Source: DATAUD01 sp036268455
GTDB taxonomy: Bacteria > Verrucomicrobiota > Verrucomicrobiia > Limisphaerales > Palsa-1400
NCBI GenBank assembly: GCA_036268455.1
Contig: DATAUD010000099.1
Coordinates: 39,706-103,705, forward strand
DNA length: 64,000 nucleotides
Reading direction: 5' to 3'
In this document: positions 34,573 through 43,420 of the stretch, in pieces
Numbering within the stretch: position 1 is the first letter of the stretch
How the letters are laid out: the number at the start of each line of letters is the position of its first letter
Notes under the pieces: generated by a model
What the model saw: only the letters and a program-made list of their open reading frames with translations
Databases searched by the model: none
What the model was told of the DNA's origin: nothing
Position numbers and translations under genes: made by a program

Positions 34573-37230
34573 TTACCGTCCGCTCGCCTGAAGAAGGTCT
34601 TTTATTGAGCGGTTAAAACCCTCCGCCCGCGCCAAAACCTCCAAAGTCATGTGCATTCGATAACGCCAATAATAATTCACAATGGCCGGCACGTTGATCC
34701 TTTCGGCATTCGTATCCGGCCGACGCAACCCGCCGTCCGTTCCCAAAAGATCCTGCAATTGAAAGATGCTCAACATCGCCGGTGATTCCAAATGCTGGCG
34801 GACGATTTTTTGATTGATCCACGGCTCGCATTCCGCCGGCGCGGCGCCCGGCTCTCCCAATTCCTGGTTGAAAAACTTTTGCGTAAGGTTTTTATCCTCC
34901 TGCCACCAGCCGCGAATTGTGCTCATGTCGTGCGTCGAGGGCGTAACGACGCTCAGATACGGAGCATTTGCCGGACGGGAGAAATCCATGTTCAAAGCCT
35001 TCGGCATTCGCTGAATTTCCAGACTCAACAGCGCCAACTGCTTCATCACATCCGGCACACACGCCGGGACCATGCCCAAATCCTCGCCGCAAATCAGCAT
35101 CTTCGTGACGCGTTTGAGCGCGGGCAGTTTCTGCAACGCCTCGCGCCTCCAAAAATCGTCCTGGCGCCGGAAAAAATAATTCACATACAAATCCTTCAGG
35201 CGCGCCTGGGTTTCGTAATCGAGGCGGCGGAACGAGGGCGTTTGATTCATAGCCAGACGAAAGTGCAAATCCCCTTGCGGCGTTTCAATCAAGAGGACGT
35301 TGCTGATCAAATCAAACAAACCCTCCTTCAACTTTGCGTCTGTCACGCGCTTTTCCACGTCGCGTTGCGTGGCATATTCCGGCTTGAGCGAATACAACCC
35401 TCCCGCCGGAGAATTCAGGAATTCCCGCTTCACGCTTTCGTCGCGTTCGCCAAATATTTCATGCAGGACCGTGCCGTTGATAAACGGGCGTGTGAACCGT
35501 TCGCGGTTAAACGCGATTCCCCGCGCCGCAAATTCGCTCACCTGGACGGGTATCGCAGGCACAAAATATCCGAGAATGCCCTCGACGGCGTTCGACGGAA
35601 TGCTCCAAATCCGAAAGAAACCGAGAATGTGATCGATCCGAAACGCATCGAAATAATAACTCATCTGCGCGAAGCGGCGCTTCCACCAATCGAAGCCGTC
35701 CTCCTTCATGCGCGGCCAATTGTAAGTGGGAAAGCCCCAATTCTGCCCCTTGGCGGCAAATGGGTCGGGTGGCGCGCCCGCCTGCATATCCGTGTTGAAC
35801 AAGGACGGTTGCTGCCAGACATCCGCGCCATGACGATGAACGCCAATCGCAATGTCGCCCTTCAAAATCACCCCGCTCGAATGCGCGTAGGCGGCCGCTT
35901 CGCGCAGTTGGGAGTGCAAATGAAACTGGACGAAGCAATGGAACGCGATTTCATCGGCCGCCTTGGAATCATTTGCCGCAAGCGCGCTCATCTCTTTTGC
36001 GTCATAAACACGGTGGTCCGGCCATTGGTTGAAATCAGGCGTTCCGAACTTGTCGCGCAAAAAGCAAAATGCCGCATAAGGCGACAGCCAATGCTCGTTT
36101 TGCGCGTAAAATTTGCGGTAATCCTCGCCAGCCAGTGTTTTCTTTCGTTGCGCTGGAAAAATCTTCCGCACGAACGTCAACTTGGCATTCATGACCGCTT
36201 CGTAATCCACGGTTTCCAGGCCGTTGAGTTTCTGGCGCTGGCCGGAGAGAGCCGCAAACTCGGCCCCGTCCAAGCGCTCCAGATTCAAATAGAGCGGGTG
36301 CAACGCAAAGGCCGATATCGCCGCATAGGGATACGAATCCCTCCAAGTGTGTGAGGCGCTGGTGTCGTTAACCGGAAGAATCTGAATCAACTTGAGTCCG
36401 GCGCGAGAAGCCCAATCCGCCAGCAGCGGCAAATCCAGAAATTCGCCCACGCCAAAACTTTTTTCGCTTCGCAAGCTGAATACCGGAATCGCCACGCCCG
36501 CGCCGCGCCACAGCGTACTAGGCAACCGCGCAAACCCGTCGTTCACGATCACGTGCCCGTTTGAAACAGGCGCTTCCGCAAGCGTCCGATTCTCGCCGTC
36601 TTCATAACGGACAAATGTGTCGCCTTCGTAAACACCGTATTTGTAGGTGATCGGAAATTTTTCCAGGCCAAGATCGAGTTGAACGGTGAAACACCCATTC
36701 TCACGGGAACGGCGTAGCAACACCGCTGCGGCCTGATTCCAGCCACCCAGAACACCCGCGCTGCCCAGCAGGCATATGGTCTGATTGGCCGGTAGCACCG
36801 GTGCCTTAACGTTAAAGGTATGGGTGACGCTCGGCGTGGGCCTTCCCCGCACCGGTTCCTGGCTGGCTTGGAGCAAAACTTTCCCAAACGGTTCGGTGAA
36901 AAAAACATTTTCGACCGTCCCGAGGTCATTCCACGAATCGATGGCGACGACCTCATTGGTGATCAGTCGCGCCAAATCCAGTTTCCGGTCGCCGCCGAAA
37001 TCTTCCGCTATGGAACCGTCGGGATTCCGCACAATGAAATAATAATTGAGGGGCGTTTTGGGACGTTCCGTATCCGTGAAGTTGAGGGATGCCTCCCAAA
37101 ACTCATGGTTTACATAATGCAAAGGCACAGCGTTCTCTTGTTGGCCGCCGCCCAACGCCTTGTGCTCGCCGCAGAGAAAGAGCGCTTGTCCAAAGCGCGT
37201 ATAATAACGCAGTCGTATCGTGAGTTTCAT
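34573..37230 (-). CDS. malQ: 4-alpha-glucanotransferase (GH77) with two N-terminal CBM20 domains
   Basis: 885 residues. Two starch-binding CBM20-like domains come first (about 1-105 and 130-235; the second has LLGSAGVLGGWNQAAAV). The GH77 barrel follows with its catalytic residues: the nucleophile Asp in AFRIDHILGF (about 530), the acid/base Glu in ICGEDLGMVP (about 713) and the stabiliser Asp in PSTHDMSTIRG (about 765). It disproportionates maltodextrins and is cytoplasmic, with no signal peptide. Tandem CBM20 plus GH77 is the layout of plant DPE2 and some bacterial MalQ. It is the last gene of the amylase-transporter-MalQ run. Confidence 0.94.
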   Translation of the reverse strand: MKLTIRLRYYTRFGQALFLCGEHKALGGGQQENAVPLHYVNHEFWEASLNFTDTERPKTPLNYYFIVRNPDGSIAEDFGGDRKLDLARLITNEVVAIDSWNDLGTVENVFFTEPFGKVLLQASQEPVRGRPTPSVTHTFNVKAPVLPANQTICLLGSAGVLGGWNQAAAVLLRRSRENGCFTVQLDLGLEKFPITYKYGVYEGDTFVRYEDGENRTLAEAPVSNGHVIVNDGFARLPSTLWRGAGVAIPVFSLRSEKSFGVGEFLDLPLLADWASRAGLKLIQILPVNDTSASHTWRDSYPYAAISAFALHPLYLNLERLDGAEFAALSGQRQKLNGLETVDYEAVMNAKLTFVRKIFPAQRKKTLAGEDYRKFYAQNEHWLSPYAAFCFLRDKFGTPDFNQWPDHRVYDAKEMSALAANDSKAADEIAFHCFVQFHLHSQLREAAAYAHSSGVILKGDIAIGVHRHGADVWQQPSLFNTDMQAGAPPDPFAAKGQNWGFPTYNWPRMKEDGFDWWKRRFAQMSYYFDAFRIDHILGFFRIWSIPSNAVEGILGYFVPAIPVQVSEFAARGIAFNRERFTRPFINGTVLHEIFGERDESVKREFLNSPAGGLYSLKPEYATQRDVEKRVTDAKLKEGLFDLISNVLLIETPQGDLHFRLAMNQTPSFRRLDYETQARLKDLYVNYFFRRQDDFWRREALQKLPALKRVTKMLICGEDLGMVPACVPDVMKQLALLSLEIQRMPKALNMDFSRPANAPYLSVVTPSTHDMSTIRGWWQEDKNLTQKFFNQELGEPGAAPAECEPWINQKIVRQHLESPAMLSIFQLQDLLGTDGGLRRPDTNAERINVPAIVNYYWRYRMHMTLEVLARAEGFNRSIKDLLQASGR

Positions 37231-37284
37231 TCGTTCCGGGAGATCCGTGGTCCCTCTTTTTGGTCGCCCAAGTGAGTGGTTATG

Positions 37285-38667
37285 TCAAACGGGCTTTTCA
37301 TCGACCCATTGCGCGAGGGCGGCCGCCAGCAGCATGAAAACACCCCCCGCCATCACCGCGTACACAAGATTTCCACCCAGGAAATTCTTGACCACCGGCC
37401 CGAATGTGAGCGCCGCGATGATCTCCGGCAGCACTATGAAAAAATTAAAAATACCCATATAAACTCCCATTCGTTCCGGCGGCAATGCCCCGGACAAAAT
37501 CGCATACGGCATCGAAAGTATCGAAGCCCACGCAACGCCGCCCAAAGCCAGCGCCAGCAGCAGCAATCCATTTTGTTGTTCACCGTGGATGAAGCCGACA
37601 GCCAGCAGGCCGACTCCTCCAAGCAACAGGCAAATTCCGTGGATGCGCTTGCGCGCCATTTTTTTCGAAGCGGCCATCAACGCGAATGCCGCCACAAACG
37701 TCACGGCGTCCTTTACGGCGTAACAAACCCCGGCCCATTCGGCGCCGCGTTTGAATTCCTCGGAATGCGGATCATTGCTCCCGAAAATCACCGGCACGGC
37801 ATTCGAAAAGTGCAGCCACATGCAAAAAAGCCCGAGCCACGTGAAAAATTGCATCAATGCCAGCCGTTTCATCGTGTCGGGCATCTCGGCCAGCGCGCTC
37901 GAAATCTCGCGCAACAGCCCGGCCAGCCCGCCGGATTTTCTTTGCCGAAATGCCTCGAGATCAGCGGGTGGATTTTCGCCGCTGGTGCAAATGGTCCACA
38001 ACACCGCCCCAAGAAACGCCCCCGCGCCGAGGTAAAATGAAATCCTCACGTTCGGCGGAATGGCGTTGGCGGCGTTTGTCTCACTGGTGACGTTAAACCA
38101 GTTTTTTAAAATGTACGGCAGCATGTCCGCAATCACCGCGCCGACGCCAATGAAAAAGCTTTGCATGGCGTATCCCGTGCCGCGCTGGCGTTCTGGCAAT
38201 TTGTCCGCCACAAAAGCGCGGAACGGTTCCATGCTGACGTTGATCGACGCATCGAGCACCCACAGCAAACCCGCCGCCATATAAAATTTGGGCAGGTGCG
38301 GAAGCAGCCATTCCGCCAGCGGGCCGGAGTTTGGCATCAGCAGCAAAGCCAGCGAACTGAGCACCGCGCCAATAAGAAAATACGGACGACGACGCCCGAG
38401 TTTGCCCCAGGTTCGATCGCTCATGCTTCCGATGATCGGTTGCACCAGCAACCCGGTCAGAGGGGCGGCCAGCCACAACTTGGCAAGTTGTTCGTCGCGC
38501 GCCCCAAGGTAAGTGTAGATGGGACTCATGTTGGCCATCTGCAATCCCCATCCGAATTGGATGCCCAGAAAGCCAAAGCTCATGTTCCAAATCTGCCAGA
38601 AACTCAACCCCGGCTTCGCTGGAGCGGCTTTTGGCGTGGCGCTGGCTTCGGATTGCGCGGCATTCAT
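37285..38667 (-). CDS. MFS sugar transporter, SLC45/maltose-like
   Basis: 460 residues with about 12 helices. FGIQFGW-type helix 1 (GFLGIQFGWGLQMANMSPIY), the loop SDRTWGKLGRRRPYF and a long cytoplasmic loop match the glycoside-pentoside-hexuronide/SLC45 group, whose bacterial members import maltose or other glucosides with protons. It starts 6 bases after the GH13 stop and lies 54 bases upstream of malQ. Uptake of the maltodextrins released by the amylase is a good inference. No binding protein or ABC system is present. Confidence 0.88.
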   Translation of the reverse strand: MNAAQSEASATPKAAPAKPGLSFWQIWNMSFGFLGIQFGWGLQMANMSPIYTYLGARDEQLAKLWLAAPLTGLLVQPIIGSMSDRTWGKLGRRRPYFLIGAVLSSLALLLMPNSGPLAEWLLPHLPKFYMAAGLLWVLDASINVSMEPFRAFVADKLPERQRGTGYAMQSFFIGVGAVIADMLPYILKNWFNVTSETNAANAIPPNVRISFYLGAGAFLGAVLWTICTSGENPPADLEAFRQRKSGGLAGLLREISSALAEMPDTMKRLALMQFFTWLGLFCMWLHFSNAVPVIFGSNDPHSEEFKRGAEWAGVCYAVKDAVTFVAAFALMAASKKMARKRIHGICLLLGGVGLLAVGFIHGEQQNGLLLLALALGGVAWASILSMPYAILSGALPPERMGVYMGIFNFFIVLPEIIAALTFGPVVKNFLGGNLVYAVMAGGVFMLLAAALAQWVDEKPV

Positions 38668-38673
38668 ATCAAC

Positions 38674-40104
38674 TCAGTGCGGCACGGCATCAATCTGGAG
38701 TTGGCCCCGGCCCGCGGCGGCGCGATCCGCCGAATGCGAACTGCGTTGATAAATGCGCCACTCAAACCCTCCCATGTGAACCGATGGAAAATCCCCGGCC
38801 GGCGCGGCAGGCGTTCCCGCAATCCGCACCGGAGCAAAATCTTCGCCGTTATTGACATCCACGCGCGCGTGGATGGGACGATTCGAGAAATTGATCACGA
38901 TGACAAAGTCCTTGTTTTCATCCGTGCGCTCATACGTCACCACGCTCTCCTCCTTTGAATTGTGCAACCACAGGACGCGCCCGTTGCGCAACGGCGCGTA
39001 TTCCTTGCGCAAGCGGATTAAATCGCGGTAAATCTCGCGCATGGGTGGCCGGCCCTTGGGCGACCACTGAATAGGCAGCTTGTCGAACAGCGCGGGGTCG
39101 CCGGACTCCGTGGCGTCACCGGCTTCCATGCCGTTGTAAAGCAGCGGCACGCCGTCCAGCGTGAACATCAGGGCGGATGCCGCCAGCGCGCCGCGCGCGC
39201 CGAAACGCGAGACGGCTCGCGGTTCATCGTGATCATCGCTGATGCGCATGTGAAGGGCATCACGCGGAAATTCCCGGCAGTCCTCCTCCCACACAGCCTG
39301 AAGCTTGGAAGCGGGCGCGTCTTTGCAGAGAACGTCGTTCAGCGCGCCCATCAAAGGCCAATCGTAATCCACGTCAAACGCATTCGTCAGCAACTCCGGT
39401 TTGCTTGCTTCGGCGAGCAGCATGATATCCGGCTTGATGGTTTCGAGTTGGGCGCGGGCAACTTCCCAAAAATCGATCGGAACCATCGATGCGACGTCGC
39501 AACGGAAACCATCGATGTCGCTCGTTTGCATCCAATATTTCATAACGCCGATCATGTATTCGCGAAGCCGCGGGTTCTGATAATTCAGCCCGGCGACGTC
39601 CGTCCATTCCTCCACGGGCGGGACGATTTGCCCATCCTTGTTTTGTTTATAAAATTCGGGATGCGTCATCATAACGCTGTCCCAGGCGGTGTGGTTTGCC
39701 ACGAGGTCCATGATTACTTTTAAATTGCGTTTGTGGGCTTCGGCGACCAGGCGCTTGAAATCGTCCAGCGTTCCGTAATCGGGATTTACAGCGTAGTAGT
39801 CTCTCACGGAATAGGGGCTGCCAAACTCGCCCTTGCGGAGTTTTTCTCCAATCGGATGAATGGGCATGATCCACAGAACGGTCACACCCAAATCTTTCAA
39901 CTCATCGAGGCGTGCGGTGACACCGTTCAGGTTTCCGGAGGGGGAAAAATCACGGGGGAAAATTTCGTAAATGACGCCGTCGTGCAGCCAGGCCGAGGAT
40001 GTGCGGGCCTGGACTTGGGAAGGATTTTCGGCTACGAGGGCCAATTGCCAGAGCAGGGCAATACCTGTGAGTAGGCGGAGGATATTTCTTGAAGACGTTC
40101 TCAA
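38674..40104 (-). CDS. Secreted alpha-amylase family glycoside hydrolase (GH13)
   Basis: 476 residues with a signal peptide-like N-terminus (about 1-26). The four GH13 regions are visible: DLVANHT (region I), DGFRCDVAS with nucleophile D203 (II), LLAEASK with acid/base E232 (III), and ISDDHDE with D293 (IV). A beta-sandwich C-terminus follows. It should cleave alpha-1,4-glucans or oligosaccharides in the periplasm or outside. The start is a TTG at 40104 with AAGGA upstream. It is the first gene of the alpha-glucan operon with the transporter and malQ. The last 25 residues (SHSADRAAAGRG) look like a non-domain tail. Confidence 0.92.
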   Translation of the reverse strand: MRTSSRNILRLLTGIALLWQLALVAENPSQVQARTSSAWLHDGVIYEIFPRDFSPSGNLNGVTARLDELKDLGVTVLWIMPIHPIGEKLRKGEFGSPYSVRDYYAVNPDYGTLDDFKRLVAEAHKRNLKVIMDLVANHTAWDSVMMTHPEFYKQNKDGQIVPPVEEWTDVAGLNYQNPRLREYMIGVMKYWMQTSDIDGFRCDVASMVPIDFWEVARAQLETIKPDIMLLAEASKPELLTNAFDVDYDWPLMGALNDVLCKDAPASKLQAVWEEDCREFPRDALHMRISDDHDEPRAVSRFGARGALAASALMFTLDGVPLLYNGMEAGDATESGDPALFDKLPIQWSPKGRPPMREIYRDLIRLRKEYAPLRNGRVLWLHNSKEESVVTYERTDENKDFVIVINFSNRPIHARVDVNNGEDFAPVRIAGTPAAPAGDFPSVHMGGFEWRIYQRSSHSADRAAAGRGQLQIDAVPH

Positions 40105-40237
40105 CGATTGATTCCTTTATAACTTAAGTTGTCAGAGCCGATTGACATCAAAGTTACTTGAAGAAACCAAACCGATACCACCCGCATAAACATGCTGTAA
40201 CCCGAAAATTCCAAGTGAAACCCTTTTGAGAAAAACC

Positions 40238-41371
40238 TCAGGGATCGTGTGTAAGATTGCGGCCCGCAATGGACTTCTCGATTCTGTCAATCGCCTGGCG
40301 GGCCTCATGCTGCAAGCCAGAACCTTTTGGAATGCCCTCTTCTGTCAAAACCGCCCGCAAAACCGGCAGCGCTTGCGCGGCGTTGGTTCCCGCCATCCCC
40401 AATCCCGCTGCTGCAAAAGACCTCATGCGCGCCGGCCTCGTTTTGTCTTGAACCACCTTTTGGCATAAATCCACAATATCCGCATCTCCTTTTCCCGCTG
40501 TCGCCAGAGACCAGAGTGCCGCCTGGCTGACATAGGCATTCACCCCAAACGGAAGGCTGATGTTGACGTCCGGCCCCTGCGCCAGCTCCATCAATTTATT
40601 TTTCCATTCCGGGAGATTCGTATGAAAATATTGCGTCGCCTGACACGCAATGAACTGGATTTGGAGGTTGGTACTGTTGAGGGCCGCCACGATCTCAGCG
40701 ATGATCTCCTTGCGGCGTTCAGGCAGACCGGCATTGGCAACAGAGAAAGAACCCAGCAATTCCGTGCGCGGGTAACCCTTTGAACGCGCAGCGGATGTCA
40801 CCTCGATCAAACGAAACGCCCCTGCCTTATTGTTGGTGCCCAAGGCGAGCATAGCCAGTCCGGCTGCTGCCATCCGTGCGGTGTGAAAACTGTTGTAATA
40901 TAATGGCGCCGAGACAGCGGCGCCTGGGCCACCACCTTGCAGTCGGCGCCATATCTCCGCGGTCCAGGATTTCACCCGTAGTATGGGGTCGCCAGGGGGC
41001 GGATTGGGTGGGTCGCGGGGCGGTTCACTCAATGTTTTCTCGAGCGTGGGCACCGCCTTTGATCCGATGGCGAGCAACGCGCGCAAAGCGGGATCGTTAC
41101 TCACGACCTCCGGCGGATACACGATCCTGAAACTATGCCGTTCCTCTTCATCCATGGTCCGCATTTCATCAAACATCGCCATCCTGTCCAGCCACTGTGT
41201 CACTGACCTGGAGTGGTAAACGGGTTCATCGGTGGACCTGTAGATCAGAAAGAAAAATAACCCAAGAACGACAATTCCGACGGCCGATAACCACCATTTC
41301 AAGACGAATCCGTCCTCCAGCTTGTTTTTGCTCAAAGCGATCATGAGGATACGCGAACTTTTCACATACAT
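40238..41371 (-). CDS. Membrane-anchored HEAT-like repeat protein
   Basis: About 377 residues. One transmembrane segment near the N-terminus (24-44) anchors an extracytoplasmic domain of alpha-helical pairs with HEAT-like features (LRALLAIGSKAVPTLEKTL, AAGLGMAGTNAAQALPVLRAVL). Such proteins are frequent in Planctomycetes and Verrucomicrobia and act as scaffolds; no catalytic motif is seen. The start at 41371 is chosen because GAGGAAGG (41374-41381) lies just upstream; the in-frame TTG at 41386 overlaps that site. It is divergent from an MFS exporter gene. Confidence 0.78.
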   Translation of the reverse strand: MYVKSSRILMIALSKNKLEDGFVLKWWLSAVGIVVLGLFFFLIYRSTDEPVYHSRSVTQWLDRMAMFDEMRTMDEEERHSFRIVYPPEVVSNDPALRALLAIGSKAVPTLEKTLSEPPRDPPNPPPGDPILRVKSWTAEIWRRLQGGGPGAAVSAPLYYNSFHTARMAAAGLAMLALGTNNKAGAFRLIEVTSAARSKGYPRTELLGSFSVANAGLPERRKEIIAEIVAALNSTNLQIQFIACQATQYFHTNLPEWKNKLMELAQGPDVNISLPFGVNAYVSQAALWSLATAGKGDADIVDLCQKVVQDKTRPARMRSFAAAGLGMAGTNAAQALPVLRAVLTEEGIPKGSGLQHEARQAIDRIEKSIAGRNLTHDP

Positions 41372-41373
41372 TA

Positions 41374-41381
41374 CCTTCCTC
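41374..41381 (-). promoter_or_regulatory. Shine-Dalgarno sequence of the HEAT-like gene
   Basis: GAGGAAGG on the minus strand, with GAGG six bases before ATG 41371. It decides this start over TTG 41386. Confidence 0.5.
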
Positions 41382-41452
41382 GTCAACGTTTATGAGTGAA
41401 GTTTCGCTTACGGCGCCGCACACGCTTGTCCTCGCCTGGGATTTCACAGATG

Positions 41453-41476
41453 ATCTGTTTCGTTTTTGAAACAGAT
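41453..41476 (+). promoter_or_regulatory. Perfect 9-base inverted repeat over the MFS start codon (candidate operator)
   Basis: ATCTGTTTC (41453-41461), six bases, then GAAACAGAT (41468-41476), whose last bases are the AT of the ATG at 41475. An extra half-site ACAGAT lies at 41446-41451. The form fits a dimeric repressor of the TetR or MarR kind, or an RNA hairpin hiding the start. No regulator gene is adjacent. Confidence 0.45.
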
Positions 41477-42683
41477 GAATGAACGCGAACCGGAACCGAT
41501 GCGCAGATCGACGGTGTTGCTCATGGCGACGACCGTTGGCGTGGTCGTTGCCAATATCTATTACGCTCAACCTCTGCTCGCGGATATCGCGCATAGCTTC
41601 GGGCTTACGGTGGACCAGGCCGGGGCCATCGCGATGCTCAGCCAGGCGGGAACCGCCACAGGGATGTTTCTTTTCGTGCCGTTGGGGGATAAATTCGAGC
41701 GCCGTTCGCTGATCACGACCCTAATGCTCGGCGCGGTCATAGCGCTTCTGCTTTTTGCCGTCGCCCCAAATATCGCCTGTCTCGCCGCGGCTAGTTTCGC
41801 TGTGGGCGCTTTTTCGGCAAATGTTCATGTGGTGGTTCCTTTTGCGGCCCATCTTGCGTCGTCCGAACAACGCGGGCGCGTGGTGGGTACGATGGTGGCG
41901 GGGATTCTTTTTGGTGTGCTGCTGGCGCGCACGTTCAGCGGATTGCTCGGGGCACTGCTCGGGTGGCGCGCGGTGTATGGCGTCGCGTCCATAGCCGTTC
42001 TCGTTTTCGCGGGGATCATCCGCGCGCAATTGCCGGCCAGCCGCCCGGCGGTTGTCATCTCCTGGGCGGACTTGATGCGCTCGACGCTGCACCTGGCGCG
42101 GCGACACGCCGTACTTCGGGAGTCGGCGCTGCTCGGCGCGATGTGCTTCGCGGCCTTCAGCGCATTTTGGACGACGCTGATTTTCTTTTTGGAATCGCCG
42201 GCCTACCATTACGGCAGCGCGGTGGCGGGGTTCTTCGGCCTTGTGGGAGCGGTAGGGGCGACGGGCGCGCCAACGTTCGGCCACCTTGCCGGCAAATACG
42301 GAGCACGCGCGAACATCCGCGTGGCGCTCTGGCTTGGAATGCTTTCGTTCATTTTGATGGGATTGATCGGAAAACACTTTTTGGGTCTCATCGTCTGCGT
42401 AATTCTAATGGATTTGGGAATTCAAATCGCCCACGTCTCGAATCAGACCCGCATTTACAGCATCGACCCGGCCGCGCGCAGCCGGCTCAACATGGTTTAT
42501 ATGTTCTGCTACTTCGTTGGCGGAGGTTCAGGTTCGTACCTCGGCGCCGTCTGCTGGCACCGCGCCGGGTGGTGGGGCGTCTGTTGGTTTGGGGCCGGCA
42601 TCCTCTGCGCCGCCATAGCAGCCGAGTCTTTTTACAATCGCTCGCTCGTTCGCAGTCTTGCCCTTCGAGGCGGCGCGATGTAG
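41475..42683 (+). CDS. MFS transporter (12-TM, drug/sugar efflux type)
   Basis: About 402 residues with 12 predicted helices. ANIYYAQPLLADIA in helix 1, FVPLGDKFERRSLI in the first cytoplasmic loop and a GVLLARTFSG motif are typical of the YnfM/AraJ-like 12-helix exporters. The substrate is unknown. The start at 41475 (NEREPEPMRRS) is preferred to TTG 41466; ATG 41502, just before helix 1, is a real alternative because the 41475 codon lies in an inverted repeat. It is divergent from the HEAT-like gene and followed 41 bases later by a HAD gene. Confidence 0.88.
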   Translation: MNEREPEPMRRSTVLLMATTVGVVVANIYYAQPLLADIAHSFGLTVDQAGAIAMLSQAGTATGMFLFVPLGDKFERRSLITTLMLGAVIALLLFAVAPNIACLAAASFAVGAFSANVHVVVPFAAHLASSEQRGRVVGTMVAGILFGVLLARTFSGLLGALLGWRAVYGVASIAVLVFAGIIRAQLPASRPAVVISWADLMRSTLHLARRHAVLRESALLGAMCFAAFSAFWTTLIFFLESPAYHYGSAVAGFFGLVGAVGATGAPTFGHLAGKYGARANIRVALWLGMLSFILMGLIGKHFLGLIVCVILMDLGIQIAHVSNQTRIYSIDPAARSRLNMVYMFCYFVGGGSGSYLGAVCWHRAGWWGVCWFGAGILCAAIAAESFYNRSLVRSLALRGGAM

Positions 42684-42724
42684 GAATATTCTTTAACGAG
42701 TGAAAGACCACGCCAATCCCGTTT

Positions 42725-43411
42725 ATGGACGATAAAAAAGTCACGTTTCTCTTTGATGTCGATAATACGCTGCTCAACAACGATCAGGTCACAAGTGATT
42801 TGCAGGCGCACCTGGTCAAGGAAGTCGGAAAGACCGGCGCAAAGCGTTATTGGGCCATCTTCGAGGGAATCCGCGGCGAGATGGGTTATGCCGATTATCT
42901 CGGCGCCTTGCAAAAGTTCCGCATCGAGTATCCGCACGACCTCCAGCTCCTGACGGTGTCGCGCTTTTTGATCGCCTATCCGTTTGCAAACCGGCTGTAT
43001 CCCAATTCGCTCGACGTGATCGCGCAGGCAAAGAAATGGGGGCGCGCCGCGCTGCTCTCGGACGGTGATGTCGTTTTTCAGCCGCGCAAGGTGGACCGGG
43101 CGGGGCTGTTTGAAGCAGTGGAGGCGGGGAATGTGCTGATTTATGTCCATAAGGAGCTGGAATTAAAGGATGTGGACCGGCGTTTTCGGGCGCGGCACTA
43201 CGTGATGGTGGATGACAAGTTGCGGCTGCTAACGGCGATTAAAAAAATCTGGCGCGCGCGGGTAACGACGGTTTTTGTGCGGCAGGGGCATTACGCATTG
43301 GACAAGAAGCTGTTGGCAAGCTGCCCGCCGGCGGATGTAACGCTGGAACGAATCGGGGATTTTCTGGAGCATGATCTGGAGGGACTGATCGCGGCGGGAA
43401 AACGGAGTTAA
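42725..43411 (+). CDS. HAD family hydrolase
   Basis: 228 residues. FLFDVDNTLLNND gives the HAD motif I with nucleophile D11 and acid/base D13. LLSDGD is motif II, and HYVMVDDKLR is the motif IV acidic pair. The cap is alpha-helical. It should be a phosphatase on a small molecule, with substrate unknown. It lies 9 bases before the GH15 gene on the same strand, which may hint at a sugar phosphate, but HAD specificity cannot be read from sequence. Confidence 0.85.
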   Translation: MDDKKVTFLFDVDNTLLNNDQVTSDLQAHLVKEVGKTGAKRYWAIFEGIRGEMGYADYLGALQKFRIEYPHDLQLLTVSRFLIAYPFANRLYPNSLDVIAQAKKWGRAALLSDGDVVFQPRKVDRAGLFEAVEAGNVLIYVHKELELKDVDRRFRARHYVMVDDKLRLLTAIKKIWRARVTTVFVRQGHYALDKKLLASCPPADVTLERIGDFLEHDLEGLIAAGKRS

Positions 43412-43420
43412 AAAATACAA

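Noticed and set aside
34792..36354. Long plus-strand open frame opposite malQ
   Set aside because: It is an antisense shadow of the GH77 catalytic domain, caused by codon bias.
40105..40237. Possible promoter or terminator between the HEAT-like and GH13 genes
   Set aside because: TTGACA and TATAA-like words occur but not at usable spacing on the right strand, and no stable hairpin with a T tract was found.
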